From Halomonas elongata (GTDB taxonomy: Bacteria; Pseudomonadota; Gammaproteobacteria; Pseudomonadales; Halomonadaceae): a DNA stretch of 64,000 bases. A program made the position numbers and the translations under genes. The stretch covers positions 62,001 to 126,000 of the forward strand of contig NZ_JAJQTQ010000010.1 in the NCBI RefSeq assembly GCF_029081005.1. The letters run 5' to 3'. The notes beneath the pieces were generated by a model, which saw only the letters and a list, made by a program, of their open reading frames with translations, did no database searches and had not been told where the DNA came from. Shown piece by piece: positions 38,622 through 49,994 of this stretch. Within the stretch, counting starts at the first letter, position 1; the number at the start of each line of letters is the position of its first letter.

Positions 38622-39239
38622 TCAGAGCTGGATGCCGGAGAAGGACATGAAGCCCAACGACATCAGGCCGACGGTGATGAAGGTGATGCCCAGGCCCTGC
38701 AGGGAGGCGGGCACGTCGCTGTACTTGAGCTTCTCGCGAATGCCGGCCAGGGCGGTGATCGCCAGTGCCCAGCCGAAGCCGGCACCCAGGCCGTAGACCA
38801 CGGATTCGCCGAGATTGTAGTTGCGCTCGGACATGAACAGGGTCGCCCCGAGGATCGCGCAGTTCACGGTGATCAGTGGCAGGAAGACGCCCAGGGCGTT
38901 GTAGAGCGCCGGCACGTACTTGTCCAGGAACATTTCCAGGATCTGCACGATGGCGGCGATGACGCCGATATAGCTCAGGTAGCCGAGGAACGTCAGGTCG
39001 ATGTTCTCGGCACCGGGGATCCCGGTCCAGACCAATGCCCCCTCGCCGAGCAGATAGGTCAGTATCAGGTTGTTCACCGGCACGGTGATGGTCAGCACCA
39101 CGATGACGGCGATGCCCAGGCCGAACGCCGAGGAGACCTTCTTGGATACGGCCAGGAAGGTACACATGCCCAGAAAGAACGCCAGGGCCATGTTCTCGAC
39201 GAAGACCGAGGCGACGAACAGGCTCAGATAATGTTCCAT
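38622..39239 (-). CDS. nqrE: Na+-NQR subunit E
   Basis: The 205-residue integral membrane subunit has six helices. Family signatures [15 protein letters not shown] ([13 protein letters not shown]), [12 protein letters not shown] and GFGWALAI are present. With NqrD it holds an iron centre at the membrane middle through conserved cysteines. It begins 1 bp after the nqrD stop. Confidence 0.97.
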   Translation of the reverse strand: MEHYLSLFVASVFVENMALAFFLGMCTFLAVSKKVSSAFGLGIAVIVVLTITVPVNNLILTYLLGEGALVWTGIPGAENIDLTFLGYLSYIGVIAAIVQILEMFLDKYVPALYNALGVFLPLITVNCAILGATLFMSERNYNLGESVVYGLGAGFGWALAITALAGIREKLKYSDVPASLQGLGITFITVGLMSLGFMSFSGIQL

Positions 39240-39240
39240 G

Positions 39241-39909
39241 TTACACGGCCTCCTTCGGCTGGGTGTTGGCCTTCATCTCGAACTCGTTCTCCTCGACCTG
39301 CTCGGGGTTGATGGCACGCAGCACCCAGATGATGAAGCCGATGATGAAGAAGGCGGACGGCGGCAACAGCATCAAGCCATTCGGCACGTACCAGCCACCG
39401 CTGGACACCGTCTCCAGCACGGTGAACCCGAATACGCTGCCGGAGCCGAACAGCTCACGGAAGAAGCCGACGGTCATCAGGATGAAGCCATAGCCGATGC
39501 CATTGCCGACACCGTCCAGGAAGGACAGCCCCGGCGTGTTGGTCATGGCGAAGCCTTCGGCGCGCCCCATCACGATGCAGTTGGTGATGATCAGGCCGAC
39601 GAAGACCGACAGCTGCTTCGACATCTCGTAGGCATAGGCCTTGAGAATCTGGTCCACCACGATCACCAGCGAGGCGATAATCGTCATCTGAACGATGATG
39701 CGGATGGAGGACGGGATATGATTGCGGATCAACGAAACGAAAAAGTTGGAAAAGGCCGTCACGAAGATTACCGCCAACGACATGACCAGCGAGACGCTCA
39801 TGCTGCTGGTCACCGCCAGGGCACTACAGATACCCAGTATCTGCAGTGCAATGGGGTTGTTCTTGAAGATCGGCGTCGTCAGGACGCCCTTGGCAGTCGG
39901 TGCAGACAT
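39241..39909 (-). CDS. nqrD: Na+-NQR subunit D
   Basis: The 222-residue membrane subunit is homologous to NqrE and packs against it in inverted topology. [18 protein letters not shown] and [16 protein letters not shown] contain the conserved iron-ligating Cys residues. It lies 2 bp after nqrC. Confidence 0.97.
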   Translation of the reverse strand: MSAPTAKGVLTTPIFKNNPIALQILGICSALAVTSSMSVSLVMSLAVIFVTAFSNFFVSLIRNHIPSSIRIIVQMTIIASLVIVVDQILKAYAYEMSKQLSVFVGLIITNCIVMGRAEGFAMTNTPGLSFLDGVGNGIGYGFILMTVGFFRELFGSGSVFGFTVLETVSSGGWYVPNGLMLLPPSAFFIIGFIIWVLRAINPEQVEENEFEMKANTQPKEAV

Positions 39910-39911
39910 CT

Positions 39912-40724
39912 TCAGGCTCCTTCAGTCTCGTCGGTGGAGGCGGTATTCACCGCTTCCTGATCAGTGCCACTGCGGAACTTGGCCAGATAGTTGCCGAAGC
40001 CCTCGGGCCCGAGCCAGAACTGCAGCATGTTGGTCACCCCGTTGCTGGTCAGTGTGGCACCGGAGAGCGCGTCGACTTCGGTCTTTTCGCTCGCGCCACC
40101 CTTGACCAGGCCGATTTCCGGCTGGGCATCGTTGCCGTCACCATAGATCTGCTTGCCTTCCCACTGCGACTTCCAGCTCGGAGTGTCGACCTTGGCGCCC
40201 AGCCCCGGCGTTTCGGAGTGCGAATAGTAGGTGATGCCAACGATGGTGTTGCCGTCACCCTCGACCGCCAGATAGCCACGCATCAGGCCCCAGAGGCCCT
40301 GGCCGCGAATCGGCAGGATCAACTGCTCGGGATCCTGCGGATCCCCCACCAGATAGACGGTGCTGTAATTCTCCTGACGGGCGAGCCCGGCGATGTCTGT
40401 CTCACCGGAAAGCGTCCGCGACTGGGCGGGATCCCTGGCGGCTTCGAAACCGCTGAAGCTGTCCGGGTCGAATTCATCGGTGTATTCGCCGCTGCGCAGA
40501 TCCACGACCTTGGGCGTGACCTTCTGGAACTCTTCCGCCACATCGTCGCCCGGCTCGTAGAGGTCGGCGACGTTGAGGATGTTGGTCTTGCGATCCAGTT
40601 CCTGGTTGAGTTGCTGCTTCGAACGCAGCGCCACCGCAGCGGTGGAGACGATGATCGAGCACACGATGCAGAGTGCGAACGCCACCGTCAGGATCTTCTT
40701 GATGGAGTTGTTGCTCTGTGCCAT
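39912..40724 (-). CDS. nqrC: Na+-NQR subunit C
   Basis: The 270-residue subunit has one N-terminal helix and a periplasmic FMN domain. The flavin is attached through phosphodiester linkage to Thr224 in ALSGATLTS, the ApbE substrate motif. The start overlaps the nqrB stop by one base (TGATG). Confidence 0.97.
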   Translation of the reverse strand: MAQSNNSIKKILTVAFALCIVCSIIVSTAAVALRSKQQLNQELDRKTNILNVADLYEPGDDVAEEFQKVTPKVVDLRSGEYTDEFDPDSFSGFEAARDPAQSRTLSGETDIAGLARQENYSTVYLVGDPQDPEQLILPIRGQGLWGLMRGYLAVEGDGNTIVGITYYSHSETPGLGAKVDTPSWKSQWEGKQIYGDGNDAQPEIGLVKGGASEKTEVDALSGATLTSNGVTNMLQFWLGPEGFGNYLAKFRSGTDQEAVNTASTDETEGA

Positions 40725-41950
40725 CAGGCATTCTCCTCGGCCGGATCACCGGTACGCCGCTGACGGCGCTTGATGTTGGCCTGAACAAAGAAGTGGTCGA
40801 TCAGCGGGGCGAACAGATTGGCGAACAGGATCGCCAGCATGATGCCTTCCGGGAAGGCCGGGTTCACCACGCGGATCAGGACGGTCATGACGCCGATCAG
40901 GGCACCGAAGATAAGACGCCCCGGATTGGTCATGGAGGCGGACACCGGGTCGGTGGCCATGAACACCATGCCGAAGGCGAAACCGCCGATGACCAGATGC
41001 CAGTACCACGGCATGGCGAACATCGGGTTGGTATTGGAGCCGATCATGTTGAACAGCGCACTGGTCACCACCATGCCGAGGAAGACACCGAGCATGATCC
41101 GCCAGGAAGCGATCTTGGTCCACAGCAGCACCGCTGCGCCGATCAGGATCGCCAGCGTGGAGGTCTCGCCGATCGACCCCGGCATGAAACCGAGGAAGGC
41201 ATCCCACCAGCTGAACTGGTCGCTCAGGGCGCTCATGCCGTTCTGATAGGCCGTGGACAGTGCCGTGGCACCGGTAAAGCCATCGGCCGCCACCCACACG
41301 GAATCACCGGAAAGCTGCGCCGGATAGGCGAAATACAGGAAGGCACGCCCCGTCAGCGCCGGGTTGAGGAAGTTCTTGCCGGTGCCGCCGAAGATCTCCT
41401 TGCCGATCACCACGCCGAAGGTGATGCCGAGCGCCACCTGCCACAGCGGAATGGTCGCCGGCAGGATCAGGGCATACAGCACCGAGGTGACGAAGAAGCC
41501 CTCATTGACCTCGTGGCCACGCTTGATGGCGAACAATACTTCCCAGAAGCCCCCGACCACGAAGGTCACCAGATAGATGGGCAGGAAATAGGTGGCGCCG
41601 AGCACGAGGTTGCCCCACAGGCTGCCCGGATCATGCCCGCCGCCCAGGGTCATGACGATGGCCTCGCGCCAGCCGGTTGCCGCACCGAAGCCATCGGCGA
41701 TGGCCATGTTGGCCTGCCAGCCGGCATTCCACATGCCGAAGAACATGGCCGGGAAGGTGCACAGCCAGACCGTGATCATGATGCGCTTGAGATCGATGCC
41801 ATCGCGCACATGCGCCGTGGTCTTGGCCACGCTCGGCGGGGTGTAGAAGATGGTGTCCACCGCCTCGTAGAGCGGATAGAACTGTTCGTACTTCCCGCCC
41901 TTGTGGAAGTGCGGCTCGAGATTGTCGAGTGTCTGTCGGATACCCATCAT
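40724..41950 (-). CDS. nqrB: Na+-NQR subunit B
   Basis: The 408-residue subunit has about ten helices, binds riboflavin and carries a covalent FMN at Thr229 in [10 protein letters not shown]. It forms the Na+ path of the pump. The start overlaps the nqrA stop by one base. Confidence 0.97.
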   Translation of the reverse strand: MMGIRQTLDNLEPHFHKGGKYEQFYPLYEAVDTIFYTPPSVAKTTAHVRDGIDLKRIMITVWLCTFPAMFFGMWNAGWQANMAIADGFGAATGWREAIVMTLGGGHDPGSLWGNLVLGATYFLPIYLVTFVVGGFWEVLFAIKRGHEVNEGFFVTSVLYALILPATIPLWQVALGITFGVVIGKEIFGGTGKNFLNPALTGRAFLYFAYPAQLSGDSVWVAADGFTGATALSTAYQNGMSALSDQFSWWDAFLGFMPGSIGETSTLAILIGAAVLLWTKIASWRIMLGVFLGMVVTSALFNMIGSNTNPMFAMPWYWHLVIGGFAFGMVFMATDPVSASMTNPGRLIFGALIGVMTVLIRVVNPAFPEGIMLAILFANLFAPLIDHFFVQANIKRRQRRTGDPAEENA

Positions 41951-43299
41951 CAGGCCTCTTTCTCGATCATGGTGAGATTATCGCGCAGGATGGGACCGTA
42001 TTCGTACTTGCCGGGACACACGTAGGTGCACAGCGCCAGGTCCTCCTCATCCAGCTCCAGGCAGCCAAGCTGCATCGCCGTCTCGATGTCACCGACAATC
42101 AGCGAACGCAGCAACTGGGTGGGCAGGATGTCCAGCGGCATCACTTCCTCGTAAGCCCCGACGGGCACCATGGCACGCTCGGAGCCGTTGGTGGAAGTGG
42201 TCGGTGCGTAGTTACGCAGCCCCTTGAGCTTGGAGAGATAAACCCCCATCACGGAGTGGCGATCGAGACCGGGCGAGATCCAGCCCATGAAGCTCCGCTT
42301 GTTGCCTTCCTCGATCAGGCTGAGCTGGCTGTGAAAACGACCGAGAAACCGCAGGCTGCCTTCACAGGTGGCACCGGAGAAAACCGACCCGGAGATCACC
42401 CGGGTATCATCGGGGGCCACGACCTCACCGTCCAGCAGCTCTTCGGTACTGGCTCCCTGACGGGTGCGCAGCAGACGCGGCTGCTCGGCACGCGGCCCTC
42501 CCACGGCAACGACCCGATCGACATCGAGCCGGCCTTCGGCGAACAGCTTGCCGAAGGCGATGACATCCTGATAGCCGATGTGCCAGACCGACTTGTGAAG
42601 TGCCACGGGCGAGAGATGATGGATATGGGTACCGACCAGGCCTGCCGGATGGGGGCCGGAGAAGGTTTCCGTCACGACACCGTCGACATCGCCACCGGGC
42701 AACGACGCATCCGGTGCACCGCACAGGAACACCTTGCCCTCGGTCAGACGCGTCAGCACCTTGAGGCCATCCTCGAAGGCCTCGGCCTGCTCGTTGATGA
42801 TACCGGCGGGATCGGCACTGAGCGGGTGGGTGTCGATGGCGGTGACGAAGATGTTCTCCGGCTCGGCATCCAGGGCCGGCGTCCGCGAGTAGGGCCGCGT
42901 ACGCAGGGCCGTCCACAGCCCCGACTCGACCAGTTGGTCGACCACGGCCTGGCGTTCGAGCGATGCCAGCCTGTCACGACCATGGGCGGTGAAGGAGACG
43001 GCCTCCTCGGTGTCGTCGACCTTGATCACCACCGACAACAGCTTGCGTTTCTCGCCACGGTTGATGGCCACGACCTCGCCCGCCGCCGGCGCGGTGAAAC
43101 GAACACCTTCGATCTTCTTGTCGGTGAAGAGCAGCTGGCCCAGTTTGACCTTGTCCCCCTCCCGGACCTCCATGGTCGGCTTCATGCCGATATAGTCGGT
43201 TCCTAGGACGGCCACGTGACGCACCGGACGCGCATCCTCGATGCGCTGCTCCGGGGCACCCGTGATGGGGAGATCCAGGCCTTTCTTGACTTCGATCAT
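41950..43299 (-). CDS. nqrA: Na+-NQR subunit A
   Basis: The 449-residue cytoplasmic subunit binds near the quinone site of Nqr[13 protein letters not shown] start ([13 protein letters not shown]), the biotinyl-lipoyl-like domain and the C-terminal [12 protein letters not shown] are present. It is the first gene of the operon, behind a promoter at 43427-43455. Confidence 0.97.
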   Translation of the reverse strand: MIEVKKGLDLPITGAPEQRIEDARPVRHVAVLGTDYIGMKPTMEVREGDKVKLGQLLFTDKKIEGVRFTAPAAGEVVAINRGEKRKLLSVVIKVDDTEEAVSFTAHGRDRLASLERQAVVDQLVESGLWTALRTRPYSRTPALDAEPENIFVTAIDTHPLSADPAGIINEQAEAFEDGLKVLTRLTEGKVFLCGAPDASLPGGDVDGVVTETFSGPHPAGLVGTHIHHLSPVALHKSVWHIGYQDVIAFGKLFAEGRLDVDRVVAVGGPRAEQPRLLRTRQGASTEELLDGEVVAPDDTRVISGSVFSGATCEGSLRFLGRFHSQLSLIEEGNKRSFMGWISPGLDRHSVMGVYLSKLKGLRNYAPTTSTNGSERAMVPVGAYEEVMPLDILPTQLLRSLIVGDIETAMQLGCLELDEEDLALCTYVCPGKYEYGPILRDNLTMIEKEA

Positions 43300-43426
43300 A
43301 GTCTCGCCCAGTTGATGGATCGGATATACGAAGGAAAGGGGTATGAATGGGTTCAGATTCTTTTGGTTGTCAGAATGTTACCAGTCGGGCCCGAGATGAA
43401 CTCGAACCACCCCGAAAATCCCGGTT

Positions 43427-43455
43427 ATTATAAAGAGAAGCCGGTGCGATGACTA
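43427..43455 (-). promoter_or_regulatory. nqr operon promoter
   Basis: On the minus strand TAGTCA (43455-43450), a 17-bp spacer and a perfect TATAAT (43432-43427) form a sigma-70 promoter about 130 bp before nqrA. The rest of 43300-43591 shows no gene. Confidence 0.7.
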
Positions 43456-43561
43456 CCGACCGAAGGTCGCAAGGCGAGCACTGACGGCCTGCGGAATGAG
43501 GCCTTTCGACGAGTGGAAATAACGTTGGTCGCGAGAAGCGCGGACCCTGGCAGGATGCGCC

Positions 43562-43581
43562 GCCCCGCCGGATGACGGGGC
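43562..43581 (-). terminator. hairpin after the GAPDH-like gene
   Basis: GCCCCG pairs with CGGGGC across an 8-base loop just past the stop codon. There is no T-run, so termination is uncertain. Confidence 0.4.
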
Positions 43582-43591
43582 GACGTTGCGC

Positions 43592-45055
43592 TCAGCCCTG
43601 TGAGCGGGGCAGCTTGAGGAAGCTCACGTTGGAAACCTGCTGCAGGATACGGATGACCTGGCAGCTGTAGCCGAACTCGTTGTCGTACCAGACGTAGAGC
43701 ACCACATGCTTGCCATTGGCGATGGTCGCCTGGGCATCGACGATACCGGCATGGCGATTGCCGACGAAGTCGGTGGACACCACCTCGGGCGAATCGACGA
43801 AGTCGATCTGCTTCTGATAGTCGGAGCCGATGGACATGCGGCGCAGGTAGTCGTTGAGCGCCTCGACATCGGTATCACGATCCAGCGTCAGGTTGAGAAT
43901 CGCCATGGACACATTGGGCGTGGGCACCCGGATGGCATTGCCGGTGAGCTTGCCGGACAGTTCGGGCAACGCCTTGGCCACGGCCTTGGCGGCACCGGTT
44001 TCGGTCAACACCATGTTGAGCGGTGCGCTACGGCCACGACGGTCGCCCTTGTGGTAATTATCGATCAGGTTCTGGTCGTTGGTGTAGGAGTGCACCGTCT
44101 CGACGTGGCCATGGGCGATGCCGAATTCGTCATTGAGCACCTTGAGCACCGGCACGATGGCATTGGTGGTACAGGATGCCGCCGAGATGATGCGGTCATC
44201 GCCGGTGATGTCCTGGTGGTTGATACCGTAGACGATGTTCTTGACGTCCCCCTTGCCCGGCGCCGTGAGCAACGCCTTGGAAACGCCCTTGCAGGCCAGA
44301 TGCTGGCCCAGCCCCTCTTCATCACGCCAGATACCGGTATTGTCGACCACCACAGCATGATCGATGCCATAGGTCGTGTAGTCGATCTCGGCAGGCGAAT
44401 CGGCGTAGATCACCTTGATGACATTACCGTTGGCGGTCAGGGTGCGAGACTCGACATCGACGCTGATGGTGCCATCGAAGGGGCCGTGCACGCTGTCGCG
44501 ACGCAACAGGCTGGCCCGCTTCTCGAGATCCTTGGCGATGTCGCCTCGACCACGCACCACGATCGCCTTGAGCCGCAGCAGGTTGCCGCCGCCGGCCTTC
44601 TCGATCAGCACACGGGCCAGGATGCGACCGATACGGCCGAAGCCGTACAGCACCACATCCTTGGGTTCACCGGTGCCGGCATCCGGGTCATGAGCATCGA
44701 CGATCTCGGCCAGTTCCTCGCGCAGAAAGGCCTCGGCATCTCCCCCGCCACGCTTCTTGAAGGCCACGCCCAGCTTGCCGACGTCGACATGCGCCGGCCC
44801 CAGATTGAGCGCCTGCATGGCCTGAACCAGCGGGAAGGTATCCTGAACGGAGAGTTCGGTCCCCTCGATCTTGCGGACGAAGCGGTGATCCTTGAGGATC
44901 CTGATGACACTACGATTGAACAGTGAACGCCCGAACATGGTGGTCACGACGTTGTTGCGGCGATAGAGGTTGCCGATCAACGGGATCATCTGCTCGGCGA
45001 TCGCCTGGTTGTCGTGCCATTCCTGGAAGACGGTATCGAGGGATTCCTGACTCAC
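43592..45055 (-). CDS. long-form glyceraldehyde-3-phosphate dehydrogenase-like protein
   Basis: The 487-residue protein has about 130 extra N-terminal helical residues before a normal GAPDH core. The NAD site YGFGRIGR (137-144) and the catalytic Cys295 in SAASCTTN are intact. This long form occurs beside mfd and nqr in pseudomonads and is thought to run in the gluconeogenic direction. The GTG at 45055 is chosen because AGAGG precedes it and upstream residues are not conserved. It is divergent from mfd. Confidence 0.92.
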   Translation of the reverse strand: MSQESLDTVFQEWHDNQAIAEQMIPLIGNLYRRNNVVTTMFGRSLFNRSVIRILKDHRFVRKIEGTELSVQDTFPLVQAMQALNLGPAHVDVGKLGVAFKKRGGGDAEAFLREELAEIVDAHDPDAGTGEPKDVVLYGFGRIGRILARVLIEKAGGGNLLRLKAIVVRGRGDIAKDLEKRASLLRRDSVHGPFDGTISVDVESRTLTANGNVIKVIYADSPAEIDYTTYGIDHAVVVDNTGIWRDEEGLGQHLACKGVSKALLTAPGKGDVKNIVYGINHQDITGDDRIISAASCTTNAIVPVLKVLNDEFGIAHGHVETVHSYTNDQNLIDNYHKGDRRGRSAPLNMVLTETGAAKAVAKALPELSGKLTGNAIRVPTPNVSMAILNLTLDRDTDVEALNDYLRRMSIGSDYQKQIDFVDSPEVVSTDFVGNRHAGIVDAQATIANGKHVVLYVWYDNEFGYSCQVIRILQQVSNVSFLKLPRSQG

Positions 45056-45189
45056 GAGAGGCCTCTCTGTAGGGGGTTGAGATTCGCCGGTATTATCCGA
45101 AGCCGGCCCCCGGAGAGCAATCACGGGATGGTCGCAACCGGTGTAGGCGGATTACAACAACCGGCTTCTCACTACATGACACCCGGGGC

Positions 45190-45198
45190 TGGTATGAT
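45190..45198 (+). promoter_or_regulatory. extended -10 promoter of mfd
   Basis: TGGTATGAT matches the extended -10 consensus (TGnTATAAT) with one mismatch, about 40 bp before the mfd start. The -35 region is weak, as expected for this promoter type. Confidence 0.6.
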
Positions 45199-45237
45199 GC
45201 CCGAAGCCATCCCATTCGACACGACGCGAACGACGCC

Positions 45238-48200
45238 ATGCCGACTTTCTCGCCACTCGCTCCCCAGCGTCCCGAGGGGCTGCGTGACACTCTCTACTGG
45301 CAGACACCGCCCGGCAGCGCCACGGCACTGGCCCTGGCCCACCTGGCCGAGGATGCTCCGCTGCTGGTCATCACGGCCGATACCGCCGCCGCCCAGCGCC
45401 TGGAAGGCGACCTGGCCTTCTACTCGCATCTGCCGGTACTGCCGTTCCCCGACTGGGAAACGCTACCCTACGATAGCTTTTCGCCCCACCAGGACATCGT
45501 CTCGGCCCGCCTGCGCACCCTGCGTCGCCTCCAGGAAGGCGAGCACGGCATCGTGCTGGTACCGATCAACACCCTGATGCAGCGCCTGTCGCCGGTCGAC
45601 TACATCGCCGGCAGGGTAATGACCCTCGAAGTCGGCATGACACTGGACCGGGAAGGCTTCCGCGAGCGTCTGTCACGCGCCGGCTACCGGGCCGTCGAGA
45701 CCGTCTACGAACCCGGCGAGTATGCCCTGCGCGGCGCACTCATCGACCTCTACCCCATGGGCAGCGAGATGCCCCTGCGCATCGACCTGTTCGACGACGA
45801 GATCGATACCCTGCGCCGTTTCGACCCGGACACCCAGCGCAGCCAGGACAAGGTGGAACGCCTCGAGCTGCTGCCGGCACACGAGTATTCCCTGTCGCGT
45901 GATGCCATCGCCTGCTTTCGCGAGGGTTTCGAGACGCTGTTCGATGTCGATCCGCGACAGTGCCCCCTGTATCTGGATGCCTTGAAGGGCATTCCCTCCC
46001 CCGGCCTGGAGCAGTACCTACCGCTGTTCTTCGAGGAGACGGCGACGCTGTTCGATCATCTCGCCGACACCACCCGGGTGGCCCTGACGCCGGGGGTGTT
46101 CGAGTCCGCCGAGCATCACTGGGCAGCCATCGAGAGTCGCTACGAGAACCTCGGCGTCGACCCCACGCGTCCCTTGCTGCCGCCTCACCGCGCCTTCGTA
46201 CCGGTGCCCGAAGTCTTCGCCGCCATCAAGCAGTATCCCCGGATCCAGCTCACCGATGCGACGGATCATCCCCACGCCATCGCGCCGGCGGCACGGAACG
46301 TGCCGGAAGTGACGATCAACGCCCGGGCAAAGGAGCCGCTCGCAGCCCTCTCCCGTTTTCTCGGAGAGCATTCGACCCGGGTGCTATTCGTCGCCGAATC
46401 CCGGGGGCGCCGCGAAGCCCTCGAAGAGACCCTGGCGCCCCTCAGACTCGACCTGCCCCATGCCGACGACTTCCCCGCCTTCCTCGAGGGCGAGTCACGA
46501 CTGGCCATCACCGAGGGCGCCATCGACGCCGGCTTGTGGCTCGAGACACCGGATCTGGCGGTGATCAGCGAGACCGAACTGTTCGGCGAGGTCGTCCGCC
46601 AGAGTCGACGCCGGGAAAAGGCCACCGATGATGGCGAACTGGCCATCCGCCACCTTTCCGAGCTTCGTCCGGGCGCACCGGTGGTTCACCAGGCCCACGG
46701 CGTGGGCCGATACCAGGGCCTGGAGACCCTGGAAACGGGCGGCCAGGCCGCCGAATTCGTCGCCCTCGAGTATGCCGACGGTGCCAAGCTCTATGTACCG
46801 GTGGACAGCCTGCACCTGATTTCCCGTTATGCCGGTACCGACGACGAACTGGCCCCGCTGCACCGCCTGGGGTCCGAACAATGGGACAAGGCCAAGAAGA
46901 AGGCGGCCGAGAAGATCCGCGACACCGCCGCCGAGCTGCTCGACATCTATGCGCGTCGCGAGGCCCGGGAGGGCTTCGCCTGTCAGATGCCGGACGCCGA
47001 CTACGCCCGTTTCGCCGGCAGTTTCCCCTTCGAGGAAACGCCGGACCAGCGCGCCGCCATCGAGGCGGTCGTCGGTGACATGACGGCGCCTCGCCCCATG
47101 GATCGCGTGGTATGCGGCGACGTGGGCTTCGGCAAGACCGAGGTGGCGATGCGAGCCGCCTTTCTGGCCGTGCACTCGGAGCGCCAGGTCGTGGTGCTGG
47201 TCCCCACCACCCTGCTGGCTCGCCAGCATTACGAGAACTTCCGCGACCGCTTCGCCGACACCGCGGTCGACATCGAGCTGGTCTCGCGCTTCACCAGCGG
47301 ACAGGGACAAAGCGCCGCCATGCAACGCATCGAGAATGGCCGTGCCGACATCGTCATCGGCACCCACAAGCTGCTGTCCAAGTCGATGCGTTTCGCCAAC
47401 ATGGGCCTGTTGATCATCGACGAGGAACACCGCTTCGGCGTCGCCCAGAAGGAACGCCTCAAGCAGTTGAGGGCCGAGGTGGATATCCTGACGCTGACCG
47501 CCACGCCCATCCCCCGCACCCTCAACATGGCCATGAGCGGCATTCGCGATCTGTCCATCATCGCCACGCCCCCGGCGCGGCGCCTGTCGGTGAAGACGTT
47601 CGTCCAGCAGCGTGACGAGTCGGTGATCAAGGAGGCGATCCTGCGCGAAATACTGCGTGGCGGACAGGTCTACTTCCTGCACAATGAGGTCAAGACCATC
47701 GAGACCGCCGCCGAAACCGTGCGTGAACTGGTCCCCGACGCCCGGGTCGGCGTGGCCCACGGCCAGTTGCCGGAGCGCTCGCTGGAGCGGGTGATGTCCG
47801 ATTTCTATCACAAGCGTTTCAATGTGCTGGTCTGCTCCACCATCATCGAGACCGGGATCGACGTCCCCAGTGCCAACACCATCATCATCGAGCGCGCCGA
47901 CAAGTTCGGCCTGGCCCAGCTCCATCAACTGCGCGGCCGCGTCGGGCGCAGTCACCATCAGGCCTACGCCTACCTGCTGGCACCGCCGCCGCGGGTGCTG
48001 ACCCGAGATGCCACCAAACGCCTGGAAGCGATCGCCCAGGCCGAGGACCTGGGGGCCGGCTTCACCCTGGCCAGTCACGACATGGAGATCCGCGGCGCCG
48101 GCGAGCTGCTCGGCGACGAACAGAGCGGACAGATGGAAGCCCTGGGCTACAGTCTCTACATGCAGATGCTGGATCGCGCAGTGAAGGCCATACGCGACGG

Positions 48201-48684
48201 CAAGACACCCAACATCGAGGCTCCCCTCGACGAAGGAGTCGAGATCAGCCTCAACCTGCCGGCGCTGATCCCCGACGACTATCTTCACGACATCCAGCAA
48301 CGCCTGATCATGTACAAGCGCATCAGCAACGCCGAAACCGAAGCCGAGCTCAAGGAACTCCAGGTCGAGATGATCGACCGCTTCGGCCTGCTGCCGGCAC
48401 CGGTCAAGACCCTGATGCGCCAGACCCGTCTACGCCAGCGGGCCGAACGACTGGGCATTGCCCGACTCGAGGCCGGTGCCGAGCGAGGTCGCGTGATCTT
48501 CTCCGGCCATACCCGGGTCGATCCGTTGATCCTGGTCGAGCTGATCCAGCACGACCCGCAGACCTATCGACTCGAGGGCGCCGACACTCTGCGCTTTTCG
48601 GCAGACCTGGAGGATGAGACATCGCGCTTCGAGTTCGTGGAGCGACTCCTGGACTCTCTCAATCGCAAGGCCGAGGCGGCATGA
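45238..48684 (+). CDS. mfd: transcription-repair coupling factor
   Basis: The 1148-residue ATPase removes stalled RNA polymerase and recruits UvrA. The order is an N-terminal UvrB-like module, an RNAP-interaction domain near 490-550 (VHQAHGVGRYQGLE), helicase motif I GDVGFGKTE (starting at Gly627), DEEH (728-731), the RecG-like RGRVGRS motif and a C-terminal autoinhibitory domain. The length is normal. Confidence 0.97.
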   Translation: MPTFSPLAPQRPEGLRDTLYWQTPPGSATALALAHLAEDAPLLVITADTAAAQRLEGDLAFYSHLPVLPFPDWETLPYDSFSPHQDIVSARLRTLRRLQEGEHGIVLVPINTLMQRLSPVDYIAGRVMTLEVGMTLDREGFRERLSRAGYRAVETVYEPGEYALRGALIDLYPMGSEMPLRIDLFDDEIDTLRRFDPDTQRSQDKVERLELLPAHEYSLSRDAIACFREGFETLFDVDPRQCPLYLDALKGIPSPGLEQYLPLFFEETATLFDHLADTTRVALTPGVFESAEHHWAAIESRYENLGVDPTRPLLPPHRAFVPVPEVFAAIKQYPRIQLTDATDHPHAIAPAARNVPEVTINARAKEPLAALSRFLGEHSTRVLFVAESRGRREALEETLAPLRLDLPHADDFPAFLEGESRLAITEGAIDAGLWLETPDLAVISETELFGEVVRQSRRREKATDDGELAIRHLSELRPGAPVVHQAHGVGRYQGLETLETGGQAAEFVALEYADGAKLYVPVDSLHLISRYAGTDDELAPLHRLGSEQWDKAKKKAAEKIRDTAAELLDIYARREAREGFACQMPDADYARFAGSFPFEETPDQRAAIEAVVGDMTAPRPMDRVVCGDVGFGKTEVAMRAAFLAVHSERQVVVLVPTTLLARQHYENFRDRFADTAVDIELVSRFTSGQGQSAAMQRIENGRADIVIGTHKLLSKSMRFANMGLLIIDEEHRFGVAQKERLKQLRAEVDILTLTATPIPRTLNMAMSGIRDLSIIATPPARRLSVKTFVQQRDESVIKEAILREILRGGQVYFLHNEVKTIETAAETVRELVPDARVGVAHGQLPERSLERVMSDFYHKRFNVLVCSTIIETGIDVPSANTIIIERADKFGLAQLHQLRGRVGRSHHQAYAYLLAPPPRVLTRDATKRLEAIAQAEDLGAGFTLASHDMEIRGAGELLGDEQSGQMEALGYSLYMQMLDRAVKAIRDGKTPNIEAPLDEGVEISLNLPALIPDDYLHDIQQRLIMYKRISNAETEAELKELQVEMIDRFGLLPAPVKTLMRQTRLRQRAERLGIARLEAGAERGRVIFSGHTRVDPLILVELIQHDPQTYRLEGADTLRFSADLEDETSRFEFVERLLDSLNRKAEAA

Positions 48685-48800
48685 GGCTCGCCGGTCACCC
48701 GACCCCGGGCGGAGAACCTCCGTCCCGCGGACCACTCCAATGCATAGGCCTTCGGCCCAAGGATGAGGCCATGGCCCCGAGCGAACGGCAATCAGAGACG

Positions 48801-49877
48801 ATGACAGCGATGACACGCACTTCCCTTTTCGGGCACACCGCCCGCCTCGCCATGACCCTGGGCCTGACCGGCGCGCTTGCCGCTCCGCTCCAGGCCGCCG
48901 ACGGCGATCTCCCTCCGGGCCATTACCGGCTTCCCGATGACGGTGACCTGGTCGGCGAGGTCACCACCGTCGAGGCCGCCGAGGAAGATACTCTGATCGA
49001 TATCGGCCACGAGCACGGCATCGGTTACGAAGCCATGGTCCGCGCCAATCCCGACATCAGCGTCTGGTATCCCGGCGAGGGCACCGAGGTGACCATTCCC
49101 GGCCGCTTCATCCTGCCGGACGCCCCGCGCGAGGGTGTCGTGGTCAACGTCGCCGAGATGCGCCTGTACTACTATCCTCCGCGTGCCGAGGGCGAGCCCG
49201 CCACGGTCGAGACCTATCCCATCGCCGTGGGCCGCATGGATTGGCAGACGCCACTGGGCACCACCACCATCACCGACAAGATCAAGGACCCCGCCTGGTA
49301 TCCACCCCAGTCGATCATCGAGGAACATGCCGCCGATGGCCGTTCGCTGCCCAGCGTGGTACCCCCCGGCCCCGACAATCCCCTGGGACGGTACAAGATG
49401 CGCCTGGGCATCCCGGGGTACCTGATTCACGGCACCAACAAGCCGGAAGGCGTCGGCATGCGCGTCACCCACGGCTGCATCCGCATGCTGCCCGAGGACA
49501 TCGATGCCCTCTTCCCCCGCCTGCCCCAGGGCACCCAGGTCCGCCTGGTCAACGACAGCTTCAAGCTCGGCTGGGCCGATGACACCCTCTACGTCCAGGC
49601 CTATCCCTACCTGGACGAAGAACAGGGCACGACCATACAGCGTGTCACCGAGGCGCTCGCCCAGGTCGAGGCCAGCATCGACGCCGATGATTATCCCCTG
49701 GATTACGGCCGGCTGCGCGAGGTCGTCGAGGTCCCCAGCGGCATGCCGGTGGCCTTGAAAGTCCCCGAAGAGCCCGAACAGCCCGAACCCACCCCGGCAC
49801 CCGAGACACTCTACGACCGCCTGGAACTGGTCTTCGCCGAACCCGGCTTCATGAACCATCTCTCCTTCGATGGCTGA
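48801..49877 (+). CDS. L,D-transpeptidase (ErfK/YbiS type) with LysM-like segment
   Basis: The 358-residue periplasmic enzyme has a signal peptide (about 1-33, ending PLQAA), a LysM-like segment (IGHEHGIGYEAMVRANPDIS) and a YkuD catalytic domain with LIHGTNKP and the nucleophile Cys in THGCIRM. Such enzymes link peptidoglycan stems 3-3 or attach Braun lipoprotein. The start is uncertain: ATG 48801 is used, but 48771 and 48810 are also in frame. A Braun-type lipoprotein gene converges 117 bp downstream across a shared terminator. Confidence 0.88.
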   Translation: MTAMTRTSLFGHTARLAMTLGLTGALAAPLQAADGDLPPGHYRLPDDGDLVGEVTTVEAAEEDTLIDIGHEHGIGYEAMVRANPDISVWYPGEGTEVTIPGRFILPDAPREGVVVNVAEMRLYYYPPRAEGEPATVETYPIAVGRMDWQTPLGTTTITDKIKDPAWYPPQSIIEEHAADGRSLPSVVPPGPDNPLGRYKMRLGIPGYLIHGTNKPEGVGMRVTHGCIRMLPEDIDALFPRLPQGTQVRLVNDSFKLGWADDTLYVQAYPYLDEEQGTTIQRVTEALAQVEASIDADDYPLDYGRLREVVEVPSGMPVALKVPEEPEQPEPTPAPETLYDRLELVFAEPGFMNHLSFDG

Positions 49878-49916
49878 CGCCGGCCACCACCGGCGCCAGC
49901 GTCGGTGGTTCCACCT

Positions 49917-49954
49917 ACGACAAGGGCCCCGCCGAATGGCGGGGCCCTTGTCGT
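49917..49954. terminator. bidirectional terminator between ldt and lpp
   Basis: A perfect 17-bp stem (49917-49933 with 49938-49954) around GAAT separates the convergent transpeptidase and lipoprotein genes. Confidence 0.88.
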
Positions 49955-49994
49955 ATCATGTCGACACGCCGCCCGAGGGCGGCATGCAGCACGA